The notes: a model not told the origin generated them from the letters alone. A stretch of 64,000 nt of DNA from an uncultured Caulobacterales bacterium (GCA_947503715.1 CANNER010000001.1:186001-250000); one strand, 5' to 3'; positions 42,946 to 52,144 are shown, numbered from the stretch's first letter. Translations and numbers: made by a program.

Positions 42946-45291
42946 ATGACCGATAAAATATTGGACGAATACAAGCCGCTCGCATTTTATAAAAAGCACG
43001 GAACCGAGAAACAGACGGGTTTTTCAAAATTTGAAGTAGAGGGCGAATATTACTTCTGTCGCTATTCCGACGGAAATATTTGCATGCTCAGTCAGGCTTA
43101 TAAGAGTATTGCGGGACGAGATAACGGCATTGTTTCCATACGGACGAATGAGAAAATTAAGGGGCGTTACAAGTTTACAGACCGTGACGGCGGAAAGCAC
43201 GGGTTCTCACTTCGAGCCGGAAATCATCAAGAAATTGCGATTAGTCCGGAATATAAAACACTGGCCGCTGCAGAACATGTCGTCGGTCGACTAACAGGAA
43301 AAGTGAAAGCTAAGAAAACGGCTGCGAAAAAAGCGACGGCTAAACCAGCGGCGAAAACAGCGACGCCCAAGAAAACCGCACCTAAAAAACCTGTTCCCAA
43401 AGTCAAACCTGCAAAAGCAGCCGCTACAGCAGCTTTCACATCTACAGACGGCCGTATTGAGAATTACAAACCTCTCGCGTTTTACGAAAAACATGGCGGG
43501 ATGGGCGACGGCTTTAATCAATTCGACGAAGACGGTGCCTATTATTTCAACTATGCGCAGGACGGCGACGTTGTTCTGATTTCAGAGAGTTACACGTCTG
43601 CGCGTGGCCGTGATAATGGCGTCGAGTCGGTAAAGAAAAACATGCCTCTGGCTGAACGCTACAAGCATCACACGCATAAGAACGGCAAATATTATTTCGA
43701 TATCAATGCCGCTAATCATCAGGAAATTGCGACGTCACGCTGGTATGATAGCGAAGGTGCGGCGCAGAATGGTGCGAAACGGTTGCGCGGTGAAATGCCG
43801 TTAAAGTCAGCGCTGACGGCGGGTGCTGTGGGCGCGGCAGGTTTGGCCGCTGGGGCTGCAGTGGCTGCAAGAGCCGCGAATGTTGAGCAGGATTACAAAC
43901 CGCTCGCATTCTACCAAAGACAAACCGAAGGCCGCGAGCATGGTATTGAGACATTTACCGGTGACGATGGTAAACATTATTTCGCCTATTTCGAGAATGA
44001 TAAAATTGCCCTGATCTCCGAAGGCTATCCAACGAAAGCCGCGCGTGATACGGGTGTGGCGTCCGTTGAAAAAAATATCGGCATTGAGAAACGCTATGAG
44101 TATCGGGGTCCACTGAAAAACGGTAAATATGATTATCGTCTCAAGGCCGGCAATCACAAGGAAATCGCGCGGTCAGTTTGGTATGGCTCTGCCGCTGCTG
44201 CGGCAGCTGGCGCGGCTTATCTCATGGGCACACGCAAACGGGCTGCGGCTGTTCCGGTTGTTGCGCCGAAACCCTCTGCGCCAATTGCGAAAGTCGCTGC
44301 GGCCCCCTTGGCGGCGGCGGCCGTCGCCGCGTCAGCGGCTGCGAGACCGGAACCCGTTGCGGCTCCGGTTGCCGCGAAGCCAGAACCTGTTGCAGTGGCC
44401 GCAGCGGCTGAACCCGCAGCGGCGGCCTATGATGGTGGTGGCGGTATTTGGGGTTGGTTGAAGTGGTTGCTTCTGGCGCTCATCGCGCTGCTCGCCATGT
44501 TCTTCCTGTTCAAAAATTGTGTGGGCGGTGAGACAACAGCCAAAGTCGCACCTGTAGCCACCGAAAGCGGCGCAGCGGCAGTTACTCCCATGGTCAGCTG
44601 TTGGAACGGGACGGAAGCCGCAACGCTCTCGGCCTGTCCGGCCAAGATCACGTGTTGGAACGGGGATGAAGTGACCGCGCAATCGGCTTGTCCAGTGGAA
44701 CCGGCCCCAGCGGCGGTTGAACCTGAACCCGTGCCGACTTTCACCTGTTGGGATGATAGTGAAGTCGAAGACCTCGCTAATTGTCCGCCAGTGCCAGAGG
44801 TCGAGTCTGCTGTGGTTGAAACACCGAGCGCGACGCCAACACGCAATAATTCTGTGACGTCATCTGCAGGTTTCCTCTCCGGTGCAGGTGCGACGGCGGG
44901 TATCTTCCTTGCGGGCGATACACCCGTGACGGTCCGTCGTCTGGGGACATTCCCGGAATTTGGTGACAGTCGCGGCCTGAGTGGTTCGGCCTTCTATGAC
45001 AAGTTAAATGCGCGCTACGCGACGAACAGCTTTGATCGGAACTATCTCGACTATCTCGCAAAAGAACTGGGTTATACGGGTTGGTCAGAGGTGACAGCGG
45101 CAGACTTTACAGAGACGTCCATTGCCAATGGCACATCAGGCGTCCTCGGCTTTGGCGAATATCACGGCTATCAATATGTGACCTATGATATGGAGGATCT
45201 GTCCCATCTCGAGGCGTTTCAATTCGCGTCCCGCAATGGAAAGCAGGTTTATTTCATGAAACGTTGCGGGAATTATTTCTTCCCGACTTAG
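42946..45291 (+). CDS. Membrane protein with three YegP (DUF1508) modules and a Cys-repeat C-terminal region
   Basis: A 781-residue protein of unusual build. Three modules of about 100 residues (about 8-115, 170-285, 317-430) each contain a pair of DUF1508/YegP-like motifs such as YKPLAFYKKHG, DNGI/VxSIRTN and AGNHQEIA.S. Between them are a Lys/Ala/Pro-rich linker (118-165) and Ala-rich segments. A single membrane helix (about 503-523, LKWLLLALIALLAMFFLF) is followed by three C-W-N/D-G/D-x-E/D...CP repeats (about 550-612) and a C-terminal domain (658-781). DUF1508 has no known function. It is flanked by DegP and a terminator; orientation suggests the YegP part is cytoplasmic. Confidence 0.8.
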   Translation: MTDKILDEYKPLAFYKKHGTEKQTGFSKFEVEGEYYFCRYSDGNICMLSQAYKSIAGRDNGIVSIRTNEKIKGRYKFTDRDGGKHGFSLRAGNHQEIAISPEYKTLAAAEHVVGRLTGKVKAKKTAAKKATAKPAAKTATPKKTAPKKPVPKVKPAKAAATAAFTSTDGRIENYKPLAFYEKHGGMGDGFNQFDEDGAYYFNYAQDGDVVLISESYTSARGRDNGVESVKKNMPLAERYKHHTHKNGKYYFDINAANHQEIATSRWYDSEGAAQNGAKRLRGEMPLKSALTAGAVGAAGLAAGAAVAARAANVEQDYKPLAFYQRQTEGREHGIETFTGDDGKHYFAYFENDKIALISEGYPTKAARDTGVASVEKNIGIEKRYEYRGPLKNGKYDYRLKAGNHKEIARSVWYGSAAAAAAGAAYLMGTRKRAAAVPVVAPKPSAPIAKVAAAPLAAAAVAASAAARPEPVAAPVAAKPEPVAVAAAAEPAAAAYDGGGGIWGWLKWLLLALIALLAMFFLFKNCVGGETTAKVAPVATESGAAAVTPMVSCWNGTEAATLSACPAKITCWNGDEVTAQSACPVEPAPAAVEPEPVPTFTCWDDSEVEDLANCPPVPEVESAVVETPSATPTRNNSVTSSAGFLSGAGATAGIFLAGDTPVTVRRLGTFPEFGDSRGLSGSAFYDKLNARYATNSFDRNYLDYLAKELGYTGWSEVTAADFTETSIANGTSGVLGFGEYHGYQYVTYDMEDLSHLEAFQFASRNGKQVYFMKRCGNYFFPT

Positions 45292-45314
45292 GTCCGCACT
45301 GTATTGCGTTTGAG

Positions 45315-45340
45315 AACGGGGCCTTATGGCCCCGTTTTTT
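45315..45340 (+). terminator. Rho-independent terminator
   Basis: Stem AACGGGGCC-TTAT-GGCCCCGTT followed by TTTT, after the YegP-module gene. Confidence 0.88.
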
Positions 45341-45356
45341 ATTGGCCAAGCGGGGA

Positions 45357-45377
45357 GGGCGGGTCTAAGTCCCGCCC
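45357..45377 (+). promoter_or_regulatory. Hairpin abutting the crcB start codon
   Basis: A 7-bp stem GGGCGGG-TCTAAGT-CCCGCCC ends directly before the ATG at 45378. It overlaps the ribosome-binding GGGGAGGG, so folding would hide it. No fluoride-riboswitch pattern is seen. Confidence 0.5.
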
Positions 45378-45773
45378 ATGATGTCTTTTCTTTATGTCGC
45401 CCTTGGCGGGGCCATCGGTGCGAGTGCGCGCCACGGCCTCGGACTTGTATCTTTACGGGCCTTTGGGCCGGGTTTCCCGGTAGGAACGCTGTTGGCGAAT
45501 GTGATTGGTGGCCTGCTCATGGGCTTGCTGATTGGCTGGTTAGCGATGAAGACGCCTGAAGCGCAAAACGATATTCGCCTTTTTGCAGGTGTCGGCGTGT
45601 TGGGCGGATTTACGACTTTCTCCGCGTTTTCGTTGGAAGCATTTCGGATGTTTGAAACGAAAGCCTATGGGCAATTGTTCGGATATGTCAGCGCGTCAGT
45701 TTTATTATCAATTATGGCCGTCGGATTGGGATTAGTCCTGATGCGGACATTGGCCGGAGGAGTCGCGACATGA
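45378..45773 (+). CDS. crcB: Fluoride efflux channel CrcB/FluC
   Basis: A 131-residue four-helix membrane protein exporting fluoride. The family signature GGFTTFSAFSLE is present in helix 3, with GGAIGASARHG and NVIGGLLMG in helices 1-2. Two in-frame ATGs (45378 and 45381) lie after a hairpin. The 4-bp ATGA overlap with the pseudouridine synthase makes this the head of a tightly packed operon of five genes. FluC works as a dual-topology dimer, and one copy here is consistent with a homodimer. Confidence 0.95.
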   Translation: MMSFLYVALGGAIGASARHGLGLVSLRAFGPGFPVGTLLANVIGGLLMGLLIGWLAMKTPEAQNDIRLFAGVGVLGGFTTFSAFSLEAFRMFETKAYGQLFGYVSASVLLSIMAVGLGLVLMRTLAGGVAT

Positions 45774-46759
45774 GTGGCGTTCAAAAGATCACGGTCCCAG
45801 ACCACGACTCCGGCTCCCGCTTGGACCGCTGGTTCAAAAAGCAATTCCCGCATATCCCGCATGGCAAAGTCGAAAAACTTCTCCGCAAGGGTGAAATTCG
45901 CCTCGACGGGAAACGCGCCAAGGGCAATGTCCGTGTTGAGGGCGGGCAGGAAGTCCGCGTGCCGCCCTTGCCGGACCCGTCCGATATGTCCGGTCCCAAA
46001 CCCGTCAATCCGGAAGATGCGAAGCTCATTAAATCTCTTGTGATTTATGAGGATGATGAACTCATTGCGATTAATAAACCTGCGGGTCTGGCCGTGCAGG
46101 GCGGTACGAAAACAACCCGTCATGTGGACGGTATGTTGCCTGCGCTGGGAGAAGGTTGCCGTCTGGTCCACCGTCTTGACCGTGATACCTCCGGCGTGCT
46201 GCTCATCGCGAAAAACGTCGCCGCCGCGAAATGGGCGGGTCGGGCGTTCCAGAGCCGCCGTGCGGAGAAGATCTATTGGGGCGTAACCAATGGTGTGCCC
46301 AAACCACCGGCAGGCGAAATTAAGGGCTACATGGCCAAGGGTCGCCTCGATAATCGCTTTGGCAATATCAATGAGGGCAAGGAAGTCATGGTCGCCGTGC
46401 GTCACGGGTCGGACGGTGCGAAACATGCTCGGACCCTCTATCAGGTGCAGACCAATGCCGGACAGAAAGCCGCCTGGGTCATCATGATGCCGCTCACCGG
46501 ACGAACGCATCAACTGCGTCTCCACATGCAATTGCTCGGCGCACCCATTGCAGGCGACCCGCGTTACCTCACGGACCGTCCTATGCCGGGCGGCCTTATC
46601 TGGCAGCTCCACCTCCATGCGCGCTCACTGGAAATTCCGCGCGAGGGCCGCGAGCCGCTCAAGCTTGTCGCAGACCTCCCGCCGCATATGTTCAGTGCCT
46701 TTCAAACGCTCGGTTTTAATCCGAAAAATGACGAGGTCGATTGGGAGGGCTTGCTATGA
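45770..46759 (+). CDS. rluC: RluA-family 23S rRNA pseudouridine synthase (RluC-type)
   Basis: A 329-residue enzyme converting uridines of 23S rRNA into pseudouridine. An S4 RNA-binding domain (RLDRWFKKQFPHIPHGKVEKLLRKGEIRLDGKRA) is followed by the catalytic Asp motif HRLDRDTSGVLL and the GRTHQLRLHM and GAPIAGDPRY blocks. The VRVPP segment before the catalytic domain favours RluC over RluD. It overlaps crcB and the TPR/oxygenase gene by 4 bp each. The exact target sites need testing. Confidence 0.93.
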   Translation: MSGVQKITVPDHDSGSRLDRWFKKQFPHIPHGKVEKLLRKGEIRLDGKRAKGNVRVEGGQEVRVPPLPDPSDMSGPKPVNPEDAKLIKSLVIYEDDELIAINKPAGLAVQGGTKTTRHVDGMLPALGEGCRLVHRLDRDTSGVLLIAKNVAAAKWAGRAFQSRRAEKIYWGVTNGVPKPPAGEIKGYMAKGRLDNRFGNINEGKEVMVAVRHGSDGAKHARTLYQVQTNAGQKAAWVIMMPLTGRTHQLRLHMQLLGAPIAGDPRYLTDRPMPGGLIWQLHLHARSLEIPREGREPLKLVADLPPHMFSAFQTLGFNPKNDEVDWEGLL

Positions 46760-48441
46760 GCGAACTCGCGCAAACCCTTCAAAACCTCTACGGCGCCTAT
46801 CAAGCGGGTGAGGTCATACAGGCTGAAATCGGGATACGTAGCCTGCTGCAACTCTACCCGGAACAGCCGGATGTGTTGCGCCTCGGTGCGCTTACGGCAC
46901 TTGCCGTCAATCAAGTCGTGACGGCAGACCAACGCCTGTCAAAGGCTGCGTCACTGACACCCCTGACGGCGGAAATGGCAAATACGCGGGGAAATATTCT
47001 CAAAAAGGCGGCGGATTGGCCGGCCTCCAGAGAAGCTTATCAAGCGGCTATCAAGCTCGATTCGAATTATCAGCCTGCTTATGATAATTTACTGGATATG
47101 TATGTTCAGTCTGAACAGCCTGGTCAGGCTTTAACATTATTGGAAAGCGGTAGAGACTTCGGCGAAATGGGGGAATATGCCCGGTCTCAAGCGCTCACCA
47201 ATCTGGGCAAATATGAGGACGCGCTTGAAACACTCAACGCCGTTAATGCGACACGCTATGCAGATCGCATGACCCTTCAGCGGGTCGTTATTCTCTCGGC
47301 AATGAGTCGGTTAGACGAGATGAAAGAGACGATTGGGAAATTACCGATTGGGTCTGAGCTGTTTCCAAAAGCGCTGGGTATAGGAGTGAACGCCTTGGAA
47401 ATGCGGGGACTGCGATCCGAGGCCCTGAACATGATCGCAGAATATACGGTGCCATCTGACACGACACCGCTGACTTATATAAAAGGTGTCCAGCTCTTGC
47501 GACGGGCAGAGCAGAATGCGGCGTCACGGGCCTTGATGGATGTCGCGGCTGATAAATTTGACTCGAACCCGGAGATATTGGGGGAGATGGCAAATTTTGC
47601 ACTGTCCAATGGAAATGCGCCGGGCAGTTGCGAGATCTATCAGAGAGCGCTGAGCGTCAAACCGGGCGACCTGTCCTTGATGACCGGCTATGCGCAGGCT
47701 GCGATTGTGGCGGGGAATTATACGACAGCTCAAAAGCTGATTCAGTCTGCCCTGGGGCAAGCGCCGAATAATCAATTCCTCTTCGCTCTCGCCGCGACGC
47801 TGCAACGGGCCAGTGGTGCGGACCATACCGCGCTTTATGATTATGACCGTTTCGTTCGACCTTATGATCTGGACCCGCCAAAAGGCTATGCCGATATTGG
47901 ATCTTTCAATGCGGCCTTGAAAGACGCTTTGGGTCGTTTGCACATCTACACTGGAACGCCTGTCAATCAGTCACTCCGGAAGGGGACGCAGACAGATATT
48001 AATCTCGCGCTTGTCGAGGATCCGGTCATTCAATCCTTCTTCGACATGGTCGATGGGCCTCTTCGGGATTACATGTACCGCCTACCACAGGATGTGCAGC
48101 ACCCGCTATGTCGTCGAAAGCGGGAGTCTTATCGCATTGCGGGGGCATGGTCTGTCCGTCTCTCCGAGTCGGGGCATCATGTTAATCATGTCCATCCTAT
48201 GGGCTGGATCAGCTCATCTTATTATGTCGATATTCCACCTTCCGTGAATGAGACTTCAAAAGAGGGGTGGATTAAGTTTGGCGAGTCCTCTCTTCCTTTG
48301 CCGAGCGTAGGACCTGAAAAATTTATCCAGCCCAAACCCGGCCGCCTCGTCCTCTTCCCCTCCTATATGTGGCACGGGACTGTCCCGTTTCAGGGGCAGG
48401 AAACGCGCTTGACCCTCCCCTTTGATGTGGTGCCGGATTAA
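46756..48441 (+). CDS. TPR protein with C-terminal putative 2OG-Fe(II) oxygenase domain
   Basis: A 561-residue cytoplasmic protein. The first 370 residues are TPR-like helical repeats (AYQAGEVIQAEIGIRSLLQLYPEQPDVL, ANTRGNILKKAADWPASREAYQAAIKLDSNYQPAYDNL). The C-terminal 190 residues fit the 2OG-FeII_Oxy_5 family: HHVNHVHPMGWISSSYYVDIP (iron His and Asp/His), then PGRLVLFPSYMWHGTVPF with the distal His and ETRLTLPFD with the 2-oxoglutarate Arg. TPR-linked hydroxylases act on protein or peptide side chains, but the target is unknown. It starts in an ATGA overlap with rluC and shares one base with the ATP12 gene. Confidence 0.85.
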   Translation: MSELAQTLQNLYGAYQAGEVIQAEIGIRSLLQLYPEQPDVLRLGALTALAVNQVVTADQRLSKAASLTPLTAEMANTRGNILKKAADWPASREAYQAAIKLDSNYQPAYDNLLDMYVQSEQPGQALTLLESGRDFGEMGEYARSQALTNLGKYEDALETLNAVNATRYADRMTLQRVVILSAMSRLDEMKETIGKLPIGSELFPKALGIGVNALEMRGLRSEALNMIAEYTVPSDTTPLTYIKGVQLLRRAEQNAASRALMDVAADKFDSNPEILGEMANFALSNGNAPGSCEIYQRALSVKPGDLSLMTGYAQAAIVAGNYTTAQKLIQSALGQAPNNQFLFALAATLQRASGADHTALYDYDRFVRPYDLDPPKGYADIGSFNAALKDALGRLHIYTGTPVNQSLRKGTQTDINLALVEDPVIQSFFDMVDGPLRDYMYRLPQDVQHPLCRRKRESYRIAGAWSVRLSESGHHVNHVHPMGWISSSYYVDIPPSVNETSKEGWIKFGESSLPLPSVGPEKFIQPKPGRLVLFPSYMWHGTVPFQGQETRLTLPFDVVPD

Positions 48442-49142
48442 TGGCCAAGTCTCTTGCTAAGCGGTTTTATCAGGACGTCACCGTTGAGCCGTCTGATGAC
48501 GGATGGTGTGTGCTGCTCGATGGGCGACAGGTCCGAACACCCGGTAAGATGAAATTGACCTTGCCGAATGAAGCGCTGGCCAAGGTGGTCGCGGCAGAAT
48601 GGGATGCGCAGACTGATAAAATTGATCCATCCACAATGCCCGTCACACGGCTCGTCAATGTCGCGAGTGAGCAGACGCCAACCCGTCGCGATGATCTGAT
48701 AGAGGAAGCTGTCCGTTATGCCGGGACAGACCTCATTTGCTACCGCGCCACTCAACCCCGTATTTTGCAGGAGAGACAAGCCGCAGCTTGGGATGAATGG
48801 CGCGATTGGGGCGCAGAGCAGGGCGTTGACCTGAAAATAACGGAGAGCCTCACAGCGATTGAACAGCCTGAGGCCAGTTTGAGAGCCGTCGCGTCCTATG
48901 CGGATGAATTAGATGATTTGAAACTGACGCTCTTCGTGCATCTCATCGCCGTTTATGGGTCTGTCGTTTTGGCTATGGCGGTGATACAGCGGGCGCTGGA
49001 TCCCCGTACCGCCTTTGATGTGTCCCGCGTCGATAATGCCTATCAAATTGAACATTGGGGCGAAGATGAAGCGCAAGCGGAAATTGATGCCGCTCTGCGG
49101 ACGGAAACCATCACCCTCGCAAACCTCGTGGAGATTTTATAA
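48441..49142 (+). CDS. ATP12 family F1-ATPase assembly chaperone
   Basis: A 233-residue member of the ATP12 family, which in mitochondria assists the F1 alpha subunit and in Alphaproteobacteria is found widely. Typical blocks: FYQDVTVEPSDDGWCVLLDGRQVRTPGK, LPNEALAKVVAAEWDAQ, MPVTRLVNVA, YAGTDLICYRA and the C-terminal YQIEHWGEDEEA-like segment (YQIEHWGEDEAQ). The start ATG overlaps the preceding stop (TAATG), and the stop overlaps the OsmC start, so it lies mid-operon. Confidence 0.93.
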   Translation: MAKSLAKRFYQDVTVEPSDDGWCVLLDGRQVRTPGKMKLTLPNEALAKVVAAEWDAQTDKIDPSTMPVTRLVNVASEQTPTRRDDLIEEAVRYAGTDLICYRATQPRILQERQAAAWDEWRDWGAEQGVDLKITESLTAIEQPEASLRAVASYADELDDLKLTLFVHLIAVYGSVVLAMAVIQRALDPRTAFDVSRVDNAYQIEHWGEDEAQAEIDAALRTETITLANLVEIL

Positions 49143-49549
49143 TGGCGCAACCCGTCACCGTTAAAGAACGTCTTGGTGGAATATATACCTTGGATGTCAC
49201 GAATGGCCGCCATCATCTTTATGCGGATGAACCCGTTGAATATGGCAGTTCCGATCTCGGGCCGTCGCCATTCGAATATCTCTGCGCCTCGCTGGGGTCT
49301 TGTACGGCGATTACGCTGCGTATGTATGTGGGACGGAAGAAATGGGAGATTGAGAATATCGCTGTCACGGTCACACATACTTATCGCAAGACAGCCGACG
49401 GCGAGACTAAGAGCGTCTTCTCACGGGTGTTGAATATTGAGTCTGACCTCTCAGAGGAAGAGCTCGGCCGCCTCGTAGAGATTGCAAATAAATGCCCGGT
49501 CCATAAAATGCTGGAACATGGGAATATTGTCGAAACAACATTGGGATAA
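49142..49549 (+). CDS. OsmC family protein
   Basis: A 135-residue OsmC/Ohr-fold protein. The two redox cysteines are present in GSCTAITLRMY and NKCPVHKML, the pattern of thiol-dependent peroxidase activity against organic hydroperoxides; the GPSPFEYLCASLGSCT stretch is typical. Last of the five-gene crcB operon, starting in a one-base overlap with ATP12. Confidence 0.93.
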   Translation: MAQPVTVKERLGGIYTLDVTNGRHHLYADEPVEYGSSDLGPSPFEYLCASLGSCTAITLRMYVGRKKWEIENIAVTVTHTYRKTADGETKSVFSRVLNIESDLSEEELGRLVEIANKCPVHKMLEHGNIVETTLG

Positions 49550-49624
49550 TCCTGCGCGCTTAATTTACCTGTCATTCCAGACTGAGGCGTCTAAAGTCTC
49601 AATAAATTACTCTTAGGTGTTCCC

Positions 49625-51490
49625 ATGAGTGCAGACCTCCTCTTCTCCGTTTTTGTTTTTCTGGCGGCGGCCTGCGTGCTGGTCCCGATATCCAAATTAT
49701 CCGGATTGGGGTCTGTCATTGGTTACCTGATTGCGGGTGTTCTGATTGGGCCCTATGTTCTGGGCCTCATTACAGAGCCGGAAACGATTTTACATTTTGC
49801 GGAATTCGGCGTTGTCATGATGCTGTTCCTCATCGGCCTGGAATTACAGCCCAAAGCCTTGTGGGACATGCGGTCCAAACTTCTGGGTTTAGGTGGGCTG
49901 CAGGTCCTTATTACGACGGTATTGATAACGGTAATTGCCCACGCGCTTGGCCTGGCCTGGGCGGAAGCCTTTGTTGTCGGCATGGCATTGGCGCTCTCTT
50001 CCACGGCTATTGCGCTTCAGATGATGCAAGACCGGTCCATCATGGGTCACCCTGAGGGGCGTTCAGGTTTCGCAGTTCTCTTGTTCCAAGATGTGATTGT
50101 CATTGCGATGATCGCCTCACTCCCGTTTTTGGGTGGACTGAGCGGAGACGTGCTCGATCCAAATATTCTCGGGGCTGAGGCCGCGCATGGCGCAGATCAT
50201 GGCGTCAGTCATGAGTACAGTCATGGTCCGGCAATGGCGCGTCCCGAAGGCTTTATGTTTGTCCTCGCAATATTCGGTGTATTGGGCGGCATGGTACTGG
50301 CGGGGCGTCTGCTCCTACGTCCTGTTTTTCGTATGATTGCGCGCTCCAATGTCCGCGAAACTTTTACAGCCATTGCTCTGCTTCTTGTGATCGGTGCGGC
50401 TTTACTGATGAATTGGTTGGGTCTTTCTGCGGCGCTAGGCGCATTTATTGCCGGGGTCGTGTTGGCGGATAGCGAATATCGGCACCAACTCGAATCCGAT
50501 ATTGAGCCATTCAAAGCGTTGCTATTAGGCCTCTTCTTTATCAGTGTCGGGATGAGCCTCGACTTCGGTATGTTGGCACAATTCCCCGTTCAGATTTTCG
50601 CGGTGGTCTTTGGGTTGCTCGCGCTGAAATTCGCTGTGTTGTTTGGTATTGGCACGCTGTTTAAATTGGAAATTTCCAGTCGAATACTCTTCGCAACATT
50701 GCTCTGTCAGGCAGGCGAATTCGGTTTTGTCCTGTTCCAATTCGCCCTGACAGAAAATGCGATCAAGCCTGAAACGGCGAGCTTCCTAAATGCCGTCATT
50801 GCGCTGTCCATGGCGCTGACGCCGCTCCTCGTCCTGTTTTATGACAAGCTTGTCGCGCCGCAATTGCAAGCGGCCGCCAAGACGGGTGAGAGCCCGCAAA
50901 ATGAGCATAATCCCGTTCTCATCCTTGGCTTTGGCCGGGTGGGGCAGGTGGTTGGACGATTGCTGCAAACACAGAATGTCGGCACGACGATCATCGACAT
51001 TGACGGCGACCATATCGAATTTTTGAAACAATTTGGACATCGCGTCTACTATGGCGACGCCACAGATATGGATCTCCTTCGCATTGCGGGCGCGGACGAA
51101 GCCAAGCTGATTATTGTGGCGATGGATGATCGTGTTGCCGTCACGACAGCGGTGAAAGCGATCAAACAGGCTTTTCCAAATGCAAAAATTCTGGCGCGGG
51201 CACGGGGCCGCACGCATCTCTTCGATCTTTTGGCGGAAGGGGTGGATTATGCGGAACGGGAAACCATTCGCGGTGCGCTGGCAATCGGCGAGACAGCGCT
51301 AACGATGCTCGACTTCGACGATATCCGCGCGGCGCGCCTTGCCAAAGATTTTCTCGCATTTGATTATAAGCTCGTCGAGGAGACTTATGAGATGCGCGAC
51401 GATATAGCGGCACTGGCCGAGCGGGCGGATAAACACCGGGCTTTATTGAAAGAGACGTTAAACGCGACGCAGCAGGATACGGGTGGATAA
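49625..51490 (+). CDS. CPA2 family cation:proton antiporter (KefB/KefC-type)
   Basis: A 621-residue inner-membrane antiporter with about 12-13 helices (1-410), including VLSSTAIALQMM-like TM segments of the Na+/H+ exchanger fold (FVVGMALALSSTAIALQMM, LSAALGAFIAGVVLADS), followed by a cytoplasmic RCK/TrkA-N domain (GFGRVGQVVGRLL, with DIDGDHIEFL and GDATDMDLLRIAGADEA). This is the layout of glutathione-gated potassium efflux proteins. A His-rich loop (HGADHGVSHEYSHGP) at about 185-200 is unusual and might bind metal. Not coupled to its neighbours. Confidence 0.92.
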   Translation: MSADLLFSVFVFLAAACVLVPISKLSGLGSVIGYLIAGVLIGPYVLGLITEPETILHFAEFGVVMMLFLIGLELQPKALWDMRSKLLGLGGLQVLITTVLITVIAHALGLAWAEAFVVGMALALSSTAIALQMMQDRSIMGHPEGRSGFAVLLFQDVIVIAMIASLPFLGGLSGDVLDPNILGAEAAHGADHGVSHEYSHGPAMARPEGFMFVLAIFGVLGGMVLAGRLLLRPVFRMIARSNVRETFTAIALLLVIGAALLMNWLGLSAALGAFIAGVVLADSEYRHQLESDIEPFKALLLGLFFISVGMSLDFGMLAQFPVQIFAVVFGLLALKFAVLFGIGTLFKLEISSRILFATLLCQAGEFGFVLFQFALTENAIKPETASFLNAVIALSMALTPLLVLFYDKLVAPQLQAAAKTGESPQNEHNPVLILGFGRVGQVVGRLLQTQNVGTTIIDIDGDHIEFLKQFGHRVYYGDATDMDLLRIAGADEAKLIIVAMDDRVAVTTAVKAIKQAFPNAKILARARGRTHLFDLLAEGVDYAERETIRGALAIGETALTMLDFDDIRAARLAKDFLAFDYKLVEETYEMRDDIAALAERADKHRALLKETLNATQQDTGG

Positions 51491-51552
51491 AGCGGCGCGA
51501 CATTTCGGTCACACCGCTTGTACCTTGCGGGGCAGGGCGCTAAGTGCACGCT

Positions 51553-52062
51553 ATGCCAAATATGTTGAAAATCCTGCTCTCTCCCCGTGGTCGAATGGGC
51601 CGCCGCGACTACCTGATTGGGTTGGTCGCAATCGTTGTTCTGTCAACGATTTTCAATTTTGTTTTAGGTCGATTGGGTAATTCTGTTTGGGCTTTTCTTA
51701 TCTCATTGCCCTTTCCATTCCTCGTTTTGCACATGATGTATTGTGTTTACGGAAAACGCCTGCACGATATTGGGCGGTCATTTTGGCCACTGACGGGTAT
51801 GATTGTCGCGCTGATCGCCGTCATGATTGGTGTCATGATGACGTTTGGCGGCAGTGAATATTTCACCGCCTTTTCGCAATATACGCCGGATAATCCCGCC
51901 CCCGAGGATGTACGCGCTGCGCTACAAGCTGAATATGAAACTAGATTGGCAGAAGGAACGGGTTGGCTTTACGGCCTCATGTGTGCCGTCATTGGCGGGT
52001 TTTCCCTCTGGCTGGCCCTCGCAAAACCTGACTCTAAAGAAAATCGCTACGGTCCCGCATAA
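51553..52062 (+). CDS. DUF805 family membrane protein
   Basis: A 169-residue inner-membrane protein with four helices. SPRGRMGRRDYLIG followed by a hydrophobic helix and later RLHDIGRSFW is the DUF805 signature (RxxRxxYW...KRlHDtgrs). Function unknown. The start is uncertain: ATGs at 51553 and 51562 and a GTG at 51544 are all possible and none has a clear ribosome site. A related DUF805 gene follows 82 bp later. Confidence 0.82.
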   Translation: MPNMLKILLSPRGRMGRRDYLIGLVAIVVLSTIFNFVLGRLGNSVWAFLISLPFPFLVLHMMYCVYGKRLHDIGRSFWPLTGMIVALIAVMIGVMMTFGGSEYFTAFSQYTPDNPAPEDVRAALQAEYETRLAEGTGWLYGLMCAVIGGFSLWLALAKPDSKENRYGPA

Positions 52063-52144
52063 ACTTATTCCCGTCGATTTTTCTTGATTTTTCGTTAGAA
52101 TCCGCCATTCTCTTATCGTTATTCAACAAATGAGAGAGTGTCAC

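Noticed and set aside
45292-45377. Fluoride riboswitch ahead of crcB
   Set aside because: The conserved pseudoknot elements of that riboswitch are absent; only a terminator and a start-site hairpin are present.
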